In this document: positions 49,576 to 62,790 of the stretch, piece after piece
Layout: each line of letters begins with the position of its first letter
Position numbering within the stretch: position 1 is the stretch's first letter
DNA from: Gymnogyps californianus
Lineage: Eukaryota; Chordata; Aves; Accipitriformes; Cathartidae
Assembly: GCF_018139145.2 (NCBI RefSeq)
Contig: NC_059473.1
Coordinates: forward strand, 6,626,503 to 6,690,502
Direction: 5' to 3'
DNA length: 64,000 nucleotides
Notes under the pieces: generated by a model
Told to the model about the DNA's origin: nothing
The model's database searches: none
Seen by the model: the letters and a program-made list of their open reading frames with translations, nothing else
Translations under genes and position numbers: made by a program

Positions 49576-52500
49576 GAGCATGTGTGATGTCCTTGGCCTT
49601 TTTTGAAGTCTTCCTGTAGTATATTGTGATTGTGTTTTTAGTATATTGCTGCGTCACTGCGTGCATTTTTCTTACAAAGAGATGAACAGTATCTGTGTAA
49701 GGCTGGAAAAAATAAAGTTCACTTCAGTGTGGTATTCTTACAGGAGCAAGTCTTTAAAGTATTCCAGTACTTAACTGGAATATAGGTAAGCTATTCCAGG
49801 AGTCTATTTTTCAAGACTTTGTTAGAAAGGTCAGACCTATTCTTGAACGTTTATCTCCTAGCTATTCCTACTTATTATCAGTTAATGGTGGATAAAATAA
49901 ATTTGGATAATCTCCACATCCTCAGTAGTATAGAAGGACACTGTTTCCTTAAAAAACAAATCAAACCCCTTTTAAAACAGAAAATCTGTATGAATAGATT
50001 TTTTAATTTTGATTTTATTATGTTTTTGTCATCTACAGTTATAGAAAAGATCTAACATTTTATCCAAAAAGTGTATATTTCTCTTAATGGCTTTTAAACA
50101 CTTGTATATTTGCCTGAATGTTTCAAAAATGCTTGGTTGATAAAATTGCAGATTTTTGGTAGGTTGTTATTTTTCATTGTTTTTCTGAAGCATCAAATAT
50201 AAAATTTTGGTCTGTGAAAAACTTTTCACTGAATACTATCAATTAATAACTTTTTTTTTGCTAGTCATGCTTATTTAGCTATTCATGACTTATTGTATAA
50301 TTTCAAGAAGATGCAACTCTTGTTAAGCTCAGGATGACTTTTTATCTGTTAAATTTTAGTGTAACTATTTCAGAGTAATCTTCAGCCTAATGAAGGAAAG
50401 TTGAAGGCCATATTGAAAAACTTTAAAGCCAGCAAGATTTGGAGCATCTAGCGCTTTTATCATGTGATAATCATTAATATTAATGAATTAAAATGTTTAC
50501 ACACCCTGGTCTCTAGTGTTCTCTTTGATGTTAATTACTTTACATTAGCTCACATAAATTCATTCTTGATGTCAGACAAGTAAGGAAATATTTCCTCTTC
50601 ATTTAACTGTGTCCCTTAGCAACATAGTAGGTCTTATTAGTTGATTAATACCATGTATTTTTGCTGTGTTTGCTATATACAAATGCTTGTCTTTCTGTCT
50701 TTTTAAAAAGCTCTGAGTGGACCCTTGTTACTAAGTTCAAGCGAAAAATAATACAAAGATATAAATATATGGCTATATGTAAGTATAATGAAGCTTAACA
50801 ACATTCTCGGACATGTTAAAGCAAAGTTCTTTTTTTTGGTCTTCCTCTTACGAATGTGAATCAGATAAAATGGACAGTGTGTTCACTTGTTCCTGTCTCT
50901 GTGGTACTCTGTGTTCCTGACATCCAGGAACTGTAATCTGTCATGTGCTGTCATCTCTGTTTCTTCATTCCTTTTAACAAAGACAGTTGTGAGACTAGCG
51001 TACTATCAATTTTTTTAATTAAAAAATGAGCTGTTGCTTTCCAAGGGGTAATTCCCTCTCAATCTGTAACGTAGGTTTTTTTCTGTTGAAATCCATGGAA
51101 AAAAATCAGGTGTTTTTTTTTTTTTTACTTAATTTATAAAGTGTACTCTTTCCTGTGTTGGCTCTTTAAAAAGATGCAGACATGTAGGAAGTGAAAACTC
51201 AGCCATAGCAGTCGAGCTTTGCAGATATCGTTGAAGATCCTTAGCTGGCATAGTCTTATCAGCTATTGGTTTTGGTAGGTGATTTTTGCAGTATGTTGAG
51301 AGTTCATCCTTTGGTTTCGCTCCTATGATTTTCACACTTACAGTTGTATGACAGCTGTAGCTTTTTTTTAAACCAATGAAATGACGTTATATTAGTAGCA
51401 TCTATCATCATGTATTTTAATACAAAATTTCTGACTACTGGTCGGTGTTGCTTAAGTTCTATCAGAAATCTTATTGGTGTATACAAAGAGGCCTTTCCAT
51501 CTTGTCAACCTGTCTTTTTGAACTTTATGGGTTTCCAATAACATGAGTACAAGTGAATATTCTAACAGGAAGAAAAGAAACTTTCTGACCTGTAATAAGA
51601 TCTGTCTATTGGAAGAATGCTTCGTAGATCTGTTTGTCTACTGCCGACGGAGGGTAAAACCTTTACACAGGATACTACTGTTGCACTGCCTTTAGAAGAA
51701 AGGGGAAGTATATTTCCTAAAAACGACCCTGAAATTTGTGGCTGAATGTCTTGAGCAAAATGCAAGTGGATTTATGTTATTGAAACTGATTGCAGAGCTT
51801 TAAAATGTTGGAGTTGCATGTTTTCTGGGATTATTATTCATCTTAGTCAACTGTTTTAAAAATTTAATCAGGAATGTGAAACTTCTACTGGATCTGCTTG
51901 TATTTACATATCAGCAAGTTTAAAGATCCTGAAGGATACGTTTTGTCCTCAAGTACAACAAATTGTCTCGAAGTGTGTGTCTGTAAACCTTTTCTGCATC
52001 TATGCAGATATGTTACAATGGCAGAATTTGACCTTGTCTTTTAAAATCTATTCTTCTCTATTGCTGCTACTGTTGTTGGTATCCTTTGTTTCTGTAGCTG
52101 CGATGGATTTTTTTTTTAATGACATTTAAAAAAAATTACATTTTTCTTAAGCAGCTGTAACCAGAAATACATATAGGAATCTTTATTTGATAAAAGGGAT
52201 TGTGAAAACAAGATAATTAAACATAATGCAGCATTATAAAGACTGTAGTCTTAAAAAACTGCTTCTGTGTTATGCCAAACTGATCTTTAGTTCTACTGTT
52301 TCTATACAAGCAAAAGTGCTATTGGCAGATATGGATTACATATGTAGATTCATGGAGAATTTTCTTCTAAAACCTCCAACACTTTTGTGTAATACTAAAC
52401 TGTAAGGATATTTAAAGCAGTTATTATTTAATTTCCCATGCATATTGAGTGAGAGTGCGTTTTAAAAATCCCTGGAAAGCAGATGTCAATAGAAATCTTG

Positions 52501-53494
52501 TAACATTAAAACTTCAATGGAAAAGACTCTGGCAGGTTACATTTCTTTCATACTTTTGTGTTTCCTTTGAAAGAAAAACTTTCCCAGATGGTCATTGCAG
52601 GGTACTGAATGTGACCAGTAATTTTATGTAAGCATTTAAGTTCATAGCCCCTGTCAGTATTCCTTATTTGGGTATTGAATTCCTTTGCAAAGGGTTTTTT
52701 CATTTTTTACCACTATCTTTACACTATTAAATGAATGCAAGTTGAGGGTAAGATTATCTGCAAGGTCATAGTGAAACTTAAAGCATGATGGACAAAGTAT
52801 ACTTACTGAGGTTGGAACTAGAAATAAACACACAAAGGAAAGTATATGGCCATAATGATAGTTATAAATTAAGTGTCAAGGTTTCAAATCTGGGAAAGTA
52901 TCATCAGAATTTATAAAGTTCTATTTAAATAGTCCATTCTCCTCACTTCAGACATCTGTTACTGGTTATTGTTTGAGTGACCACCATGTACATTATACAA
53001 AAAGGAATGTGTTTTTTGTAAGATCTCTGCTAATGTGGCAGATACAATCCCAGTGTTTGATAGCAGTGCCAAAGGGCAAAGAGGTGCTGAACAATATTCC
53101 TCATCTTTACCATAACTTTCCTTCCTGGAAAAACAGGCTTTGACAGTGGGAAAATGAAGACCGAGATAAGGAGAGGTGGAAAGAGGCTTGGGAACTGAGA
53201 GTGATATAGACCAGAACTGTACTTCAGCAAGCAGGGGAAAAAGTCTTCTCTTAGGCTGCTGCACCAATAATTTTTTTTTTTTTTTGTTGATTACAAATTT
53301 GAGTTATATCTCCTTGATACGGTAATAAATTAAGAGGACTAGCAAGCTAAGAAACAGTTGTTTTCGTTGGCACGTAGTGTAAACTGGGCCTAGTTTTTAC
53401 AGCTCTGGCAACTGATGGTTGACTTGTTTAAAGAAAAATGTGCTGTTTTTATTAATGCAAAATGCTGTATCACTCTCAGAATTTCATTTTTCAG
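49576..53494 (+). other. SLX4IP intron 2, no gene seen
   Basis: AT-rich intron with several T and A runs (for example near 51.11 and 52.11 kb). Open frames are short and unsupported. No later SLX4IP exon was found. Confidence 0.55.
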
Positions 53495-53608
53495 AAGAGC
53501 AAAATCAAAACTGATGAAAATTGTTTACCTCTTGTGGGATACGAAGCAGTTGACAGTGATGGTTGTCTTGTTTGTATTGATTATGAGTGTCAAATTGCAA
53601 TGCAGCAG
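53495..53608 (+). other. Exon-like 38-codon cassette, unrecognised
   Basis: The segment lies between a convincing acceptor (TTTCATTTTTCAG) and a donor (CAG|GTAGGG). It is open in phase 0 at both ends, so it could be spliced after the phase-0 SLX4IP exon at 32648 without breaking the frame. The peptide is acidic, with four cysteines (near V-D-S-D-G-C-L-V-C-I-D-Y-E-C), and does not resemble the human SLX4IP residues expected next. It could be a lineage-specific alternative exon or a chance arrangement. Confidence 0.25.
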
Positions 53609-54649
53609 GTAGGGATGTTTGTTGCATGTAAACTGTATTTCTTTCCCAGTTACAGAGCTAAGCAGGTGGATACAGGTTATGGAAAATTAGGTGTACTGCA
53701 GACATGTTAAGTAATTCAGTTTTAGTTTTCCATTTTAACATATGGCTGGATAGACATAAACACTGCAATTAAGCAAGATTTAATTCAGCTAGGTGACATC
53801 TTAGACGCTCGTTATTAGATGGCATACCTGACTTTCTTCTGTCAGTTTTACTATAGCACTCGCTTGTTTAGAAGATGCATTAAGGAGGAATTGTGACCTT
53901 GGCAGGCACGGAGAAAGTCTTGAGTGATGAACTTAAATTAGTTTAAAATGTCTTGAAGCATTAGGAGACCTATGGCAATTTTTTGCGATAGGCTTACTGA
54001 TAAAGCAAGGAGAAAAAGAATCTGATAAATGTAGAAATATATGTATCTTTGGCTAGAAAGTGATAAAAATAAAAAAATGCTAAGAGACTGTTTTTCACAA
54101 GATTATCATCTTATTTACAGAAGGTGGGGGTTTTTTTTCAGCAGTTTGGTTCAGTACGGGGGGAATCTGGGAGACAAATGAAGCAGAATTAGTCTCCTGA
54201 GGGAGAAAGCACTAGCTTGAGCATGATTCTCTCTCTCTATTTGTACACAACAGGAGAGGGTACTAAGATGCATTTGTAGAGTTTTGCTATTTACTAAGAT
54301 GTCATTAAAAAGCTGACATTTTTGAAACAGACACATTAACTTTGAGAACTAATTTTCCAGTTTCATAGTGTTCTTAGCTGCAAAAGAAACAATAGGTTTT
54401 AATGTAGTTGTCTATTTTAGTTAATTGGTACTTTGCACTGGAGTAAGTACACAGAAAGCCAGATTTTAGCATATGTGTGAATAATAAACTTCAGTAAGTT
54501 GTGTTCTTTTTAAGCTGCCCTAGTTCCATGTATTTGAGGGTGCCTCATATGATAGGACTAGAAAGTTGTCAGATCAATGTCTAACATCTGTAGCAGGCAA
54601 ATTAGCACAAACTCTATTAAGGCAGAATGAATGGATATACAGATTTGTG
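53609..54649 (+). other. SLX4IP intron 2, no gene seen
   Basis: AT-rich intron with no recognisable feature before the old LINE. Confidence 0.55.
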
Positions 54650-55885
54650 TAGTACGTTGGGAAAAAGTCAAAACACCGGTTGTAAGGAGAAGTCGTGCAT
54701 CACAGCCTCCTGGCCTCTTTACAGGAACTGGTGAGTGTAAGGAACAGGGAAATCTGGTTGCTATAACCCATTTAGATTCTCCAAAAGTGATTGACAAGGT
54801 GCCTCACCAAAGTCGCTTTAAGTGAGCTGAAAAAGAAGGTCCTTGTGTAGATTACCTGACTAAAGGATAAAGGAAGATGGAGGCAGTACTGGAGTCAAAC
54901 AGGGTACTCTGGGGTGGACACCGTTTGTGTTTGTAAATGACCTGAGAAAGGAGGTGAATAACAAAGGCTTACAATGAAGTATTGCAAAAAAATCTCAGAC
55001 TGTTGACTGACCGGTCAATAAAATGACAGATGAATAGGTAAATGCTATGTATGTGGGGGTAAGGGAGAACAGTTCCAAACTTATGCATACAGGTGATGGG
55101 TCCTGAACACAGGCCCACCGCACAGGAATGACTTCTTAAAGTTTATACTATTTTCTGAAAGCATCAGCTCGGTTCACAGCAGCGTTTTAAAAAGCAAAGT
55201 CAATTTGGGGAATTAGTAGGAACAGAATGAAGAAAACGTAAGCAATACCATCACTGCGCCATGGTACAAATTGAGGGCACGTCTACTTTTTAAACACTAC
55301 ATCTGCTTATAGTTCTCCTTAGTGGAACTAAGAGAATTAGTGAGAGGTGTGGAACTTCTTCAGTATAAGGAACAATTTAACAATCTTCAGCCTGGAAGAG
55401 AGAAGGCTGGAGGTGTGTGGGTGGGGAATAATAGTGGTCTATTAAATCATGGATGGCGCGAAGAGATAAATAAGAAATGACTGTTTGTTCTAATTTAACA
55501 ACTGAGGGCATTTAATTAAACCAACATGATAATTTGAAAAGACCTAGAAGATACGCTTCCTCATGCACATGTGATCAGTTTGTGGGACTGCTTGCCACAT
55601 GATATTGTGGATGCAAAAATTCACGCAGTTTTGCGAACCAGTTTAACAAATTCTGGGAGAAAACAATCACCAATGACTTCTAAATACAGATACAGCCTAT
55701 GGGATAGAAACCCCCGGAATCTCACATTGCCAAATGTCTAATACAGCTACTGAGGAAAGTATCGTTATTTGCTTATCTTTTTTAACCTTTTCCTGTAGTG
55801 GTCTACAACTCGTCGCTGTCAGAGCATATGGGTCGTTGTGGACCTTTGGATTGACCCAATGTAACTTTTTATGTATTTAAAGTGT
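54650..55885 (+). mobile_element. Decayed CR1/L3-like LINE, about 1.2 kb
   Basis: Blocks of an ancient chicken-repeat-type LINE can be followed in order. First comes the reverse-transcriptase segment around GATTGACAAGGTGCCTCACC (54791-54810; F-D-K-V-P-H-Q in the intact family). Then come GGTGGACACCGTTTGTG and the segment AAATGACAGATGAATAGGTA. Near the 3' end GACTGCTTGCCACATGATAT corresponds to the W-N-S-L-P region, and the tail GGACCTTTGGATTGACCCAA ends near 55885. Many indels and stops break the frame, so it is not functional. The divergence suggests insertion well before modern birds diversified. The 5' limit is approximate. Confidence 0.75.
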
Positions 55886-58800
55886 ACATTTTGTTACATA
55901 AAATCAACACTATTTATCATTTTAAGTGATTTTAATGTTTTCCACGTGTGTTAGGATTGCTGCTAATTATCACTGGAACTTGACTTTTATAAACATAATC
56001 GTGGGAAATATTTCCCACATATTCCTAATTAGTAACATAATCCACGGGAAATTTGAAAAAATTGGCTTTGAAATTTAAAGCTTCAACTTTTAAAAAATGC
56101 ATTCCCAAATATCAGTTGAAATCCTGGGTACTGATAGTCCTTTTTAACATTACCAAAATTATGTCCTTTTTTTCTTTGAGGCAACAGCTTTTTTGATCTC
56201 AGTGAAATAGATAAATATTTTTTGAGAATAATTCAGTCCTTCTTGCCATTCCCTGCCTCCCAGCTATAAAATAGGACTTCTCTGAAATCTTGGGAGCATG
56301 TTGTTTCTATTATACTTCATAATAGGTGAAAATGAGCAAATGTGTTAACCATACTGTCTGTACCTTATATTAAAAACAAGTGTTTTCCCTTGGGTTTTCA
56401 TTACTTGATTGACCACATGTGAATATAATACCTATCAATGCACTTAGTGTGAAAAAGAATTATAGAAACTGACAAAACCAGTTACAGATTAAACTATACT
56501 TGTGTAAAGTTTGTTTCTTTCTGTGTCCATTCAATGTTTGTTTTCATGTTAAAAACAATCGCACTTAGTTTGGATCTTCTTTTCCCCTAGTGGAAGAGAC
56601 TTGAGTTAACTCATTTTTACAAATCTTTAGAAGAAAAATGGTAGGCAATTCCCCCCCTAACCTGAGAAACTGAGTTGTAGAAAGACGAATATTTGCAGAA
56701 GGATTCACTTTTTTTTGTTACAAATTTTTTATATGCCTGCTAGGTGCATGTAAATACTGATTAACATATGTATCATCTAATGCTGTACACACCTGCCTGC
56801 CTTATAGGTTGGTGATGTGTTACTGGGTGCCTTCTGAAGGCCTGATGTTAGAACAGTGTCAGGTGTACTTTTTCAGCTGCATCTGATTTAAGTTAAGATC
56901 TAGTCATCCACCACCTGCTTTTCATTGCCCTATTCTACTACCAGAGGTTGCCACTTCTTAAGTTTCCTAGAAGAGATATATGAGTAGTCCACTCCCTCTT
57001 TATTTCTATCAAGCTCAGTAGTTTTTAGTATGCATTTTAAAACAGAATTTGTATCAAAACTGGTTTAGTTAGGGGACAGTTGTACCTGTTCAGTTCTGGA
57101 AGCGGTAACCTCTGGAAGAAGATGGAGGGAGAATGGGCAAGGACAGACAAATGGGGAAATAGCTTCCTTAGCAGGTTAAATTTTAGTCTAAGCAGCTGTT
57201 CTGGTGACAAACACCTCCACCAGGAATCAGCGGTACATTTCACAACTCATTCTTGCTTGTTGCTAAGTCTTCAGTGTTCAACTACGTTAATATTTTACAT
57301 ATTTTTATAAATCAGTTGTTGCTCCTATTCCTTTTGTATCAATTTTTCTTTTTATTTATGCACAAAGTCTATATATTATATACACTGTTCAATGCCAGAT
57401 GAAAACAATTTTTTCCCTTGGACATTAAAAAAAAATTATATTCTTTTGCTTTCCAGCTGGTAATTCCTTGAGGTTTTCGCTGATCTGTTTCCATTTTGAA
57501 ATACCATGTATTCTCCATCCATTTAATTCTGCTTTTCAGCAGCAAGAATTAGAGCATCACTTTTTCACTTGAAAGGCTCATCTGTTTCTTCCCTTGTACC
57601 TTTGTAGATAAAGCATTGATTGTTTTGTTGAGCTTTCCTCTGCTTTATGTTGACTAAATATGCTCCCACTTAATTGAAGGATTTTGTCCAAAGGGTGTCA
57701 CTTTTGTAATATGCCTTTTTCAGAAGTGAATCACTCTTTTCTTATGTTGTTTCTGAAAAAGCTTTCATGCAGTTCTGAAACTTTCCTGGCTTAGCTTTGT
57801 TTCAAAGACAAATTAGTTAAAATGCAGAGTTAAAAAGTACTTCTTTTACGCACTTGGAAAATGTAACATTTCAACCACTTAAGCAAATTTAACAATATTA
57901 AGAAATTTGGCTTGCTAGTCCTTTTTTGCAAATAAAAAAATACTTTATGTTTTTGTCTTAAAGTCTGAGCATGTGTAATCAATGTATCTTTAATCTGTTA
58001 AATTATTTTGGCATAAAGATTTAACATCTGCAAATATTTTATATTGAAACATGGACTGCAGATGTTTGGTTTGGTTTTCTGTTGCCTCCTGCTTCCCACT
58101 TCAGTAGCTGCATGCTGCGGTAGGTAACATCTTCATGAGAGGGAGGGAAGGAAGTAAATTTTAGGGCAGGTGAGACCTTGTCTCTTAGTATAAAAAGGAA
58201 TCAGAGGCTTTGTGAACTAATTGCAAAGTTGGGGAGCGTGAAACAATTTCCTGCATGGGACCTGCCCTCACTTCCCCGTTCTGTTTTTGTGAGAGGGAAG
58301 TCAGCCCATCCCTGCAGCTGTTGTACAATAAACTCAAGAAATATGTTACTGGATGCATCATACGCTTGAGAACTGCTGCTCCCTTCATCTTAGTAATGTG
58401 CACATTACCTTACCAAACAAACATTGTGGTTTATCTCTTCTTCACCTTACAAGAATTTTGTAAATTGTTTTTTCCGTGCTATCCAATGGCTGGATTTATT
58501 TCCTCTGGCAGAGTTTACATCAAAAGATACTGAGGGTGGTGTCTTTTTACCCTAATTTTTATTGCACTTAATTTTCTAGTCACGACTAGCATATGCAGAA
58601 ACATATAAAATCAGGTGGTACATTACTAAGCTCCTTAGCCATCCTGTATGGTTCTTCTTTTCATATGCTTAACAAATACATCAGTAGCTTGCCAATGCAT
58701 ACTTGGTGATCTTTTGTTTATACTTTAAAGTTTGGCTCATTAATATTAAAATATAGCATGTAGAGCATGTATGTGAAAACCTGTGAAAATTATTTAACAA

Positions 58801-61800
58801 GTTAAAGGTCTGAACAAGGCCCTCAAGCCTTTTTATTAGTGGCTGTAATTTCTTCAGAAAATTATATTGTCACTTTACTGTTTGTAATTTTTAGGTTTGT
58901 TGGAAACTTTAGTCATCCCTGCTGTTTCTTAGCAGGACTTTAAGCAAGCCCTTTTATGTATTATGAACCTCTAATTATTCTAGTTGTTTTAACCAATGGC
59001 TAGACTTGTGATAGTTAGAAATAGCTAAATTTGAAATTCAATTTAGTTACTCTGAGGAAGTATTGAAGAAGCTGATAGTGAACTAGGTACTTCTCTGATC
59101 TACAGTGCAGAAATCAAAGGAAGTAACGATCATTGTTAGGGTTACCAATTCTCAATACTTAAGATGATGATACCTATTACTGTAGTATCTGATCATTACA
59201 AAATGAATGATTCAGACGTGCAGAGCTTTTTGTACAGGGTGCGTACTAGTTCCTTTGTCTTTCCACCTGGGTAAGAAACTAAATCCTAGCACTGACTTTC
59301 TAGAACCACAAAGGACATCCCAAATTCCAGTTTAGTACAGCAGTGACAAGGCCATTCTTCTCATCATGAATCACTTCTGTAATACCAAACTTTTATTGTT
59401 GATAGCTTAGGGTGAGAGCTAGGTAAGGTAGCTCTAATCTTTACCTGCACCCACTCACCAAAGATCAGGTGATATATAATAACGTGTTATCCTGTGGCAC
59501 TCTATTGGTGTGTCCAAGCCCTAGGAAATGTCCTTAAAATTTACAATTAAGAATTAATTGCATTTAGATAGATTGTGAATAGGTTGAGCTATCCAGTTAA
59601 TAAGGCCTCTCACCCTCCCCAACTCAAAATGTCATAAATGCAGGTTGCTGCAGAGATTAGTATTCCTTCATCGCTTGCTAGTTATGATTTAAAAAATACC
59701 ATAGTTTTTATAATAGTATTTTACGACAAAAGGGTGAAAGCAGCTTGTTGGAATCTCAAATTATCTTTTTATTATCTTGAACAAATACTGTGCTGCTATT
59801 TCTGTTTTTCTGGATCAGTTCTGACACAGGCAGGGACATGGTATATATCCTTTCAAAACAATGTTGAGATTGCACTGTTACTTGGAGACTTTGCCCTGAG
59901 GAAAAACTTGCTTTTTGCAATTGTTTGAGCTCCAGCTTCATGGCTCCTTTCAATATGTAGGCTACAAAACCTCCTACGGAATTGGGATCAGACCAGCACA
60001 GATTGACAACCTAAATTAAGCTTAATTCTCTCATGCAATTTAGGCCTCTTTTTCAACATTGTACCTGATAGAGCAGTTCTCCAAGACCAGTTCAGATGTT
60101 TAGATTAAGTAATTACTGCTTAGCCTGACTGTGGGTGATGAACTGAAGGGCTTTGTTTGCACTGAAGCATTCTTATGTTGCTAAAAACATGCAGATCCTT
60201 TACGTTGGCAGATACTTAAGGTGTTCTTGAAGGAATTGTCTTGATTAATTTATTTTAATCTGTTGATTTGGGTGGATCTCTTGCAATTACGTGCTTTAAC
60301 AACAGCGTATTAGTCCTTAATTTGAAAGTCTCCAGTATCATACACAGCTCTATCAGATTTGAAACTACTTAACATTTTCCTAAGGGTTGAATCATTCACA
60401 AGTATATCTTGTTTTCTTTTTCCCATCATTTCTTATGTTTAATATCCTGTCCATCTGCATCTTTTAAGAGTCTAAAATATTGCCCTGATGTTGCATCCTA
60501 GTTTCTTGTGTTCTCAGACCACATTTCTGAAAAGTTTGTTCTAAAGGCTTGTTCTCTGCTTGCACCTCTTTTGCTTGGCATGGGAACCTCTGAATGTGAT
60601 CTTAATGCTCCCATAGCTCATTGATTGAATTTTCAGATAACTACTTCTTTTCTTCCACTAAAACACCAGAAAATTAAACACTCCTCCCTTTAGGAATTTC
60701 TCATACATAAACTATACTCCTAAAAAAGCAAGCCAACCACTTGCAAGAGATTACTTAGATATAACTTGTATTCAGGTTATAAAAGGGGGAATTTCCTCCC
60801 TGCTTTTGGAAAGTCTGAATGCATTTTAGGTTGCCCGATTCCTGCTGAATCTGTGTATAATTTAGTACAGCTATCTTTGACAATAGATCTTCAAGTTAGA
60901 CCCCCTTATGCCATTGCTGTTGATCTGCTGCTCCCTTTTTAGTGTTGCAGAGTGATCCCATAGATTTTTGAAAGCAGGGGACTGCAAAGAGCTAGGCAAT
61001 GTTAGCTGATGGCTATAATCCTTCTTTAACAAGACCAGCTATTTGTCAAAACTCTTCTACAACTCTAGTAAAGAAAATAGAATCCCATTTGAGATTTCCG
61101 AACGGCAGCCTAGTTGTTTGCTGGACACTCACAAAACTGCAAGATACAGCCCAGATACTGTGAAGTTTTCTGAAACATAGCAGAGCTCAGTCTGTTGGCA
61201 TGAGTTCCTACTTACTCTTCCAGTTGTGCGCATCTTCCATCTTTTCCCCTTTTTGTGATTCCAGATCCTGTAGTCCCATTTTGCATCTAGTACAAGCAGC
61301 TGTGGATTCCCCAATAATATGGTGAATGGCTCAGCATTGAGGATGGTTTTGGGTTACTACTCATCTCCTCAGAGCCATGCAATATTTATAACAAACTACA
61401 AGCTTTGCAAAATTTCCAGAACCAAGGAGTTCTCATCCAGAAAAGAGAAAAGGTCAAAAGTGGAATATACTTCCCCCCCCCGACATTTGCTTCTTGTTTC
61501 TTGAGCATTCTGAAGAATGGACTTGTCTCATCAATTCCTTGAGGGTTCCTGCTTGTGGCTCCTTCTGGAGCCTTCTCTCTGGTCTGTTCTGCTCTCTTTC
61601 TGAATCAGCTGGTGAGAAATCCTTTTATAATCACCAGTTCCTCTTGTTAGGTGACCTTCTGATTAATCTCATGACAGTAAAACCAATCACTAGTGACCTC
61701 GTGGTTTCTAAACACTCTACTGAAATTCAAAGTTGAAAAACCATCTTGATTTGAACAGTAACTAGAGAGGCACTATTTCTGTGCAACTTGACTGTATGGT

Positions 61801-62294
61801 GAAAAAAAATTCGATCCTTTTTTTTTTTTTCCTAGGAGGAAAACCCCCCAAAAACAAACTCTGGAGATTCTGGAAAAATATGTAGAAAAGCTATGCACAT
61901 ACCAAATTGTAACTATCTACTTAAAAGAATGAGAAACGTACAGTGTCAGGTGTCACCAAACCTCCTTTGCTCCCATATGGCCATCAGCAGTGGTGGTGGC
62001 ATAAAGAGCTATCCTGACTCATGTGTTTATGCAGGTTGAGGCATTGACTACTGGAAAAGTGTGTCCTACAGTCTGGGAAAACTGTATATGGCCTCGAATC
62101 ATAGTGCTCCTAGACATGCTTGTAAATGAAAGGCAAATTCATTTTGTATAATGACAAATACATCTCCTGTGCTGTGTGCTTACTTGCTTAAATGATTTTT
62201 GCCTGTTGCTATTGCTGTAGAAGAGAAAAAGTCAAAATATTGAAAATGATTGGTGCTAAATGTATAAACAAAAGGAAGACACATCATTTTCTCC
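55886..62294 (+). other. SLX4IP intron 2, no gene seen
   Basis: About 6.4 kb of AT-rich DNA. Several T and A runs, including near 61.81 kb. No exon, RNA gene or intact element recognised. Confidence 0.55.
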
Positions 62295-62790
62295 AACATA
62301 AGAAGGACATGGACCTGTTGGAGCGAGTCCAGAGGAGGCCACGAAGATGGAGGAGGGCCAGAGGGCTGGAGCACTTCTCCTTTGAAGACAGGCTGAGAGA
62401 GTTGGGGTGGTTCAGCCTGGAGAAGAGGAGGCTCCGGGGAGACCTTATAGCAGCCTTCCAGTACCTAAAGGGGGCCTACAAGAAAGCCAGAGAAGAACTT
62501 TTTACAAGGGCATGTAGTGATAGGACAAGGGGTAATGGCTTTAAACTGAAAGAGGGTAGATTTAGATTAGATGTAAGGAAGAAGTTCTTCACCGTGAGGG
62601 TGGTGAAGGCACTGGAACAGGTTGCCCAGAGAGGTTGTGGTTGCCCCATCCCTGGAAGTGTTCAAGGCCAGGTTGGATGGGGCTTTGAGCACCCTGGTCT
62701 AGTGGAAGGTGTCGCTGCCCATGGCAGGGGGGTTGGAACTAGATGCTTTTTAAGGTCCCTTCCAACCTAAACCATTCTGTGATTCTATGA
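62295..62790 (+). mobile_element. CR1 LINE, 5'-truncated 3' end
   Basis: About 495 bases of a typical bird CR1 3' region: GACCTGTTGGAGCGAGTCCA near the left edge, GGGGAGACCTTATAGCAGCC, GTAGTGATAGGACAAGGGGT and TTGGAACTAGATG. It ends in two copies of the 8-bp tail (ATTCTGTG ATTCTATG). CR1 elements are normally truncated at the 5' end and make no target-site duplication, as here. It still reads open from before its left edge through most of its length, covering the C-terminal end of the reverse-transcriptase ORF. One extra A near 62608 (GTGGTGAAGGCACTGG) shifts the frame relative to the usual family sequence, so the copy is dead. Similarity to the family is high, indicating a fairly recent insertion. 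Confidence 0.93.

Noticed and set aside
55799..55862. Possible SLX4IP exon 3: acceptor plus a frame encoding V-V-V-D-L-W-I-D-P with the spacing of the human segment
   Set aside because: The same bases are the 3' tail of an old CR1/L3-like LINE (GGACCTTTGGATTGACCCAA corresponds to the family's 3' end), and the frame ends at once in TAA, so the resemblance is coincidental.
62192..62770. 192-codon ORF near the right end
   Set aside because: It runs from unique DNA into a CR1 3' end; the protein-like part is residual LINE sequence with a frame shift.
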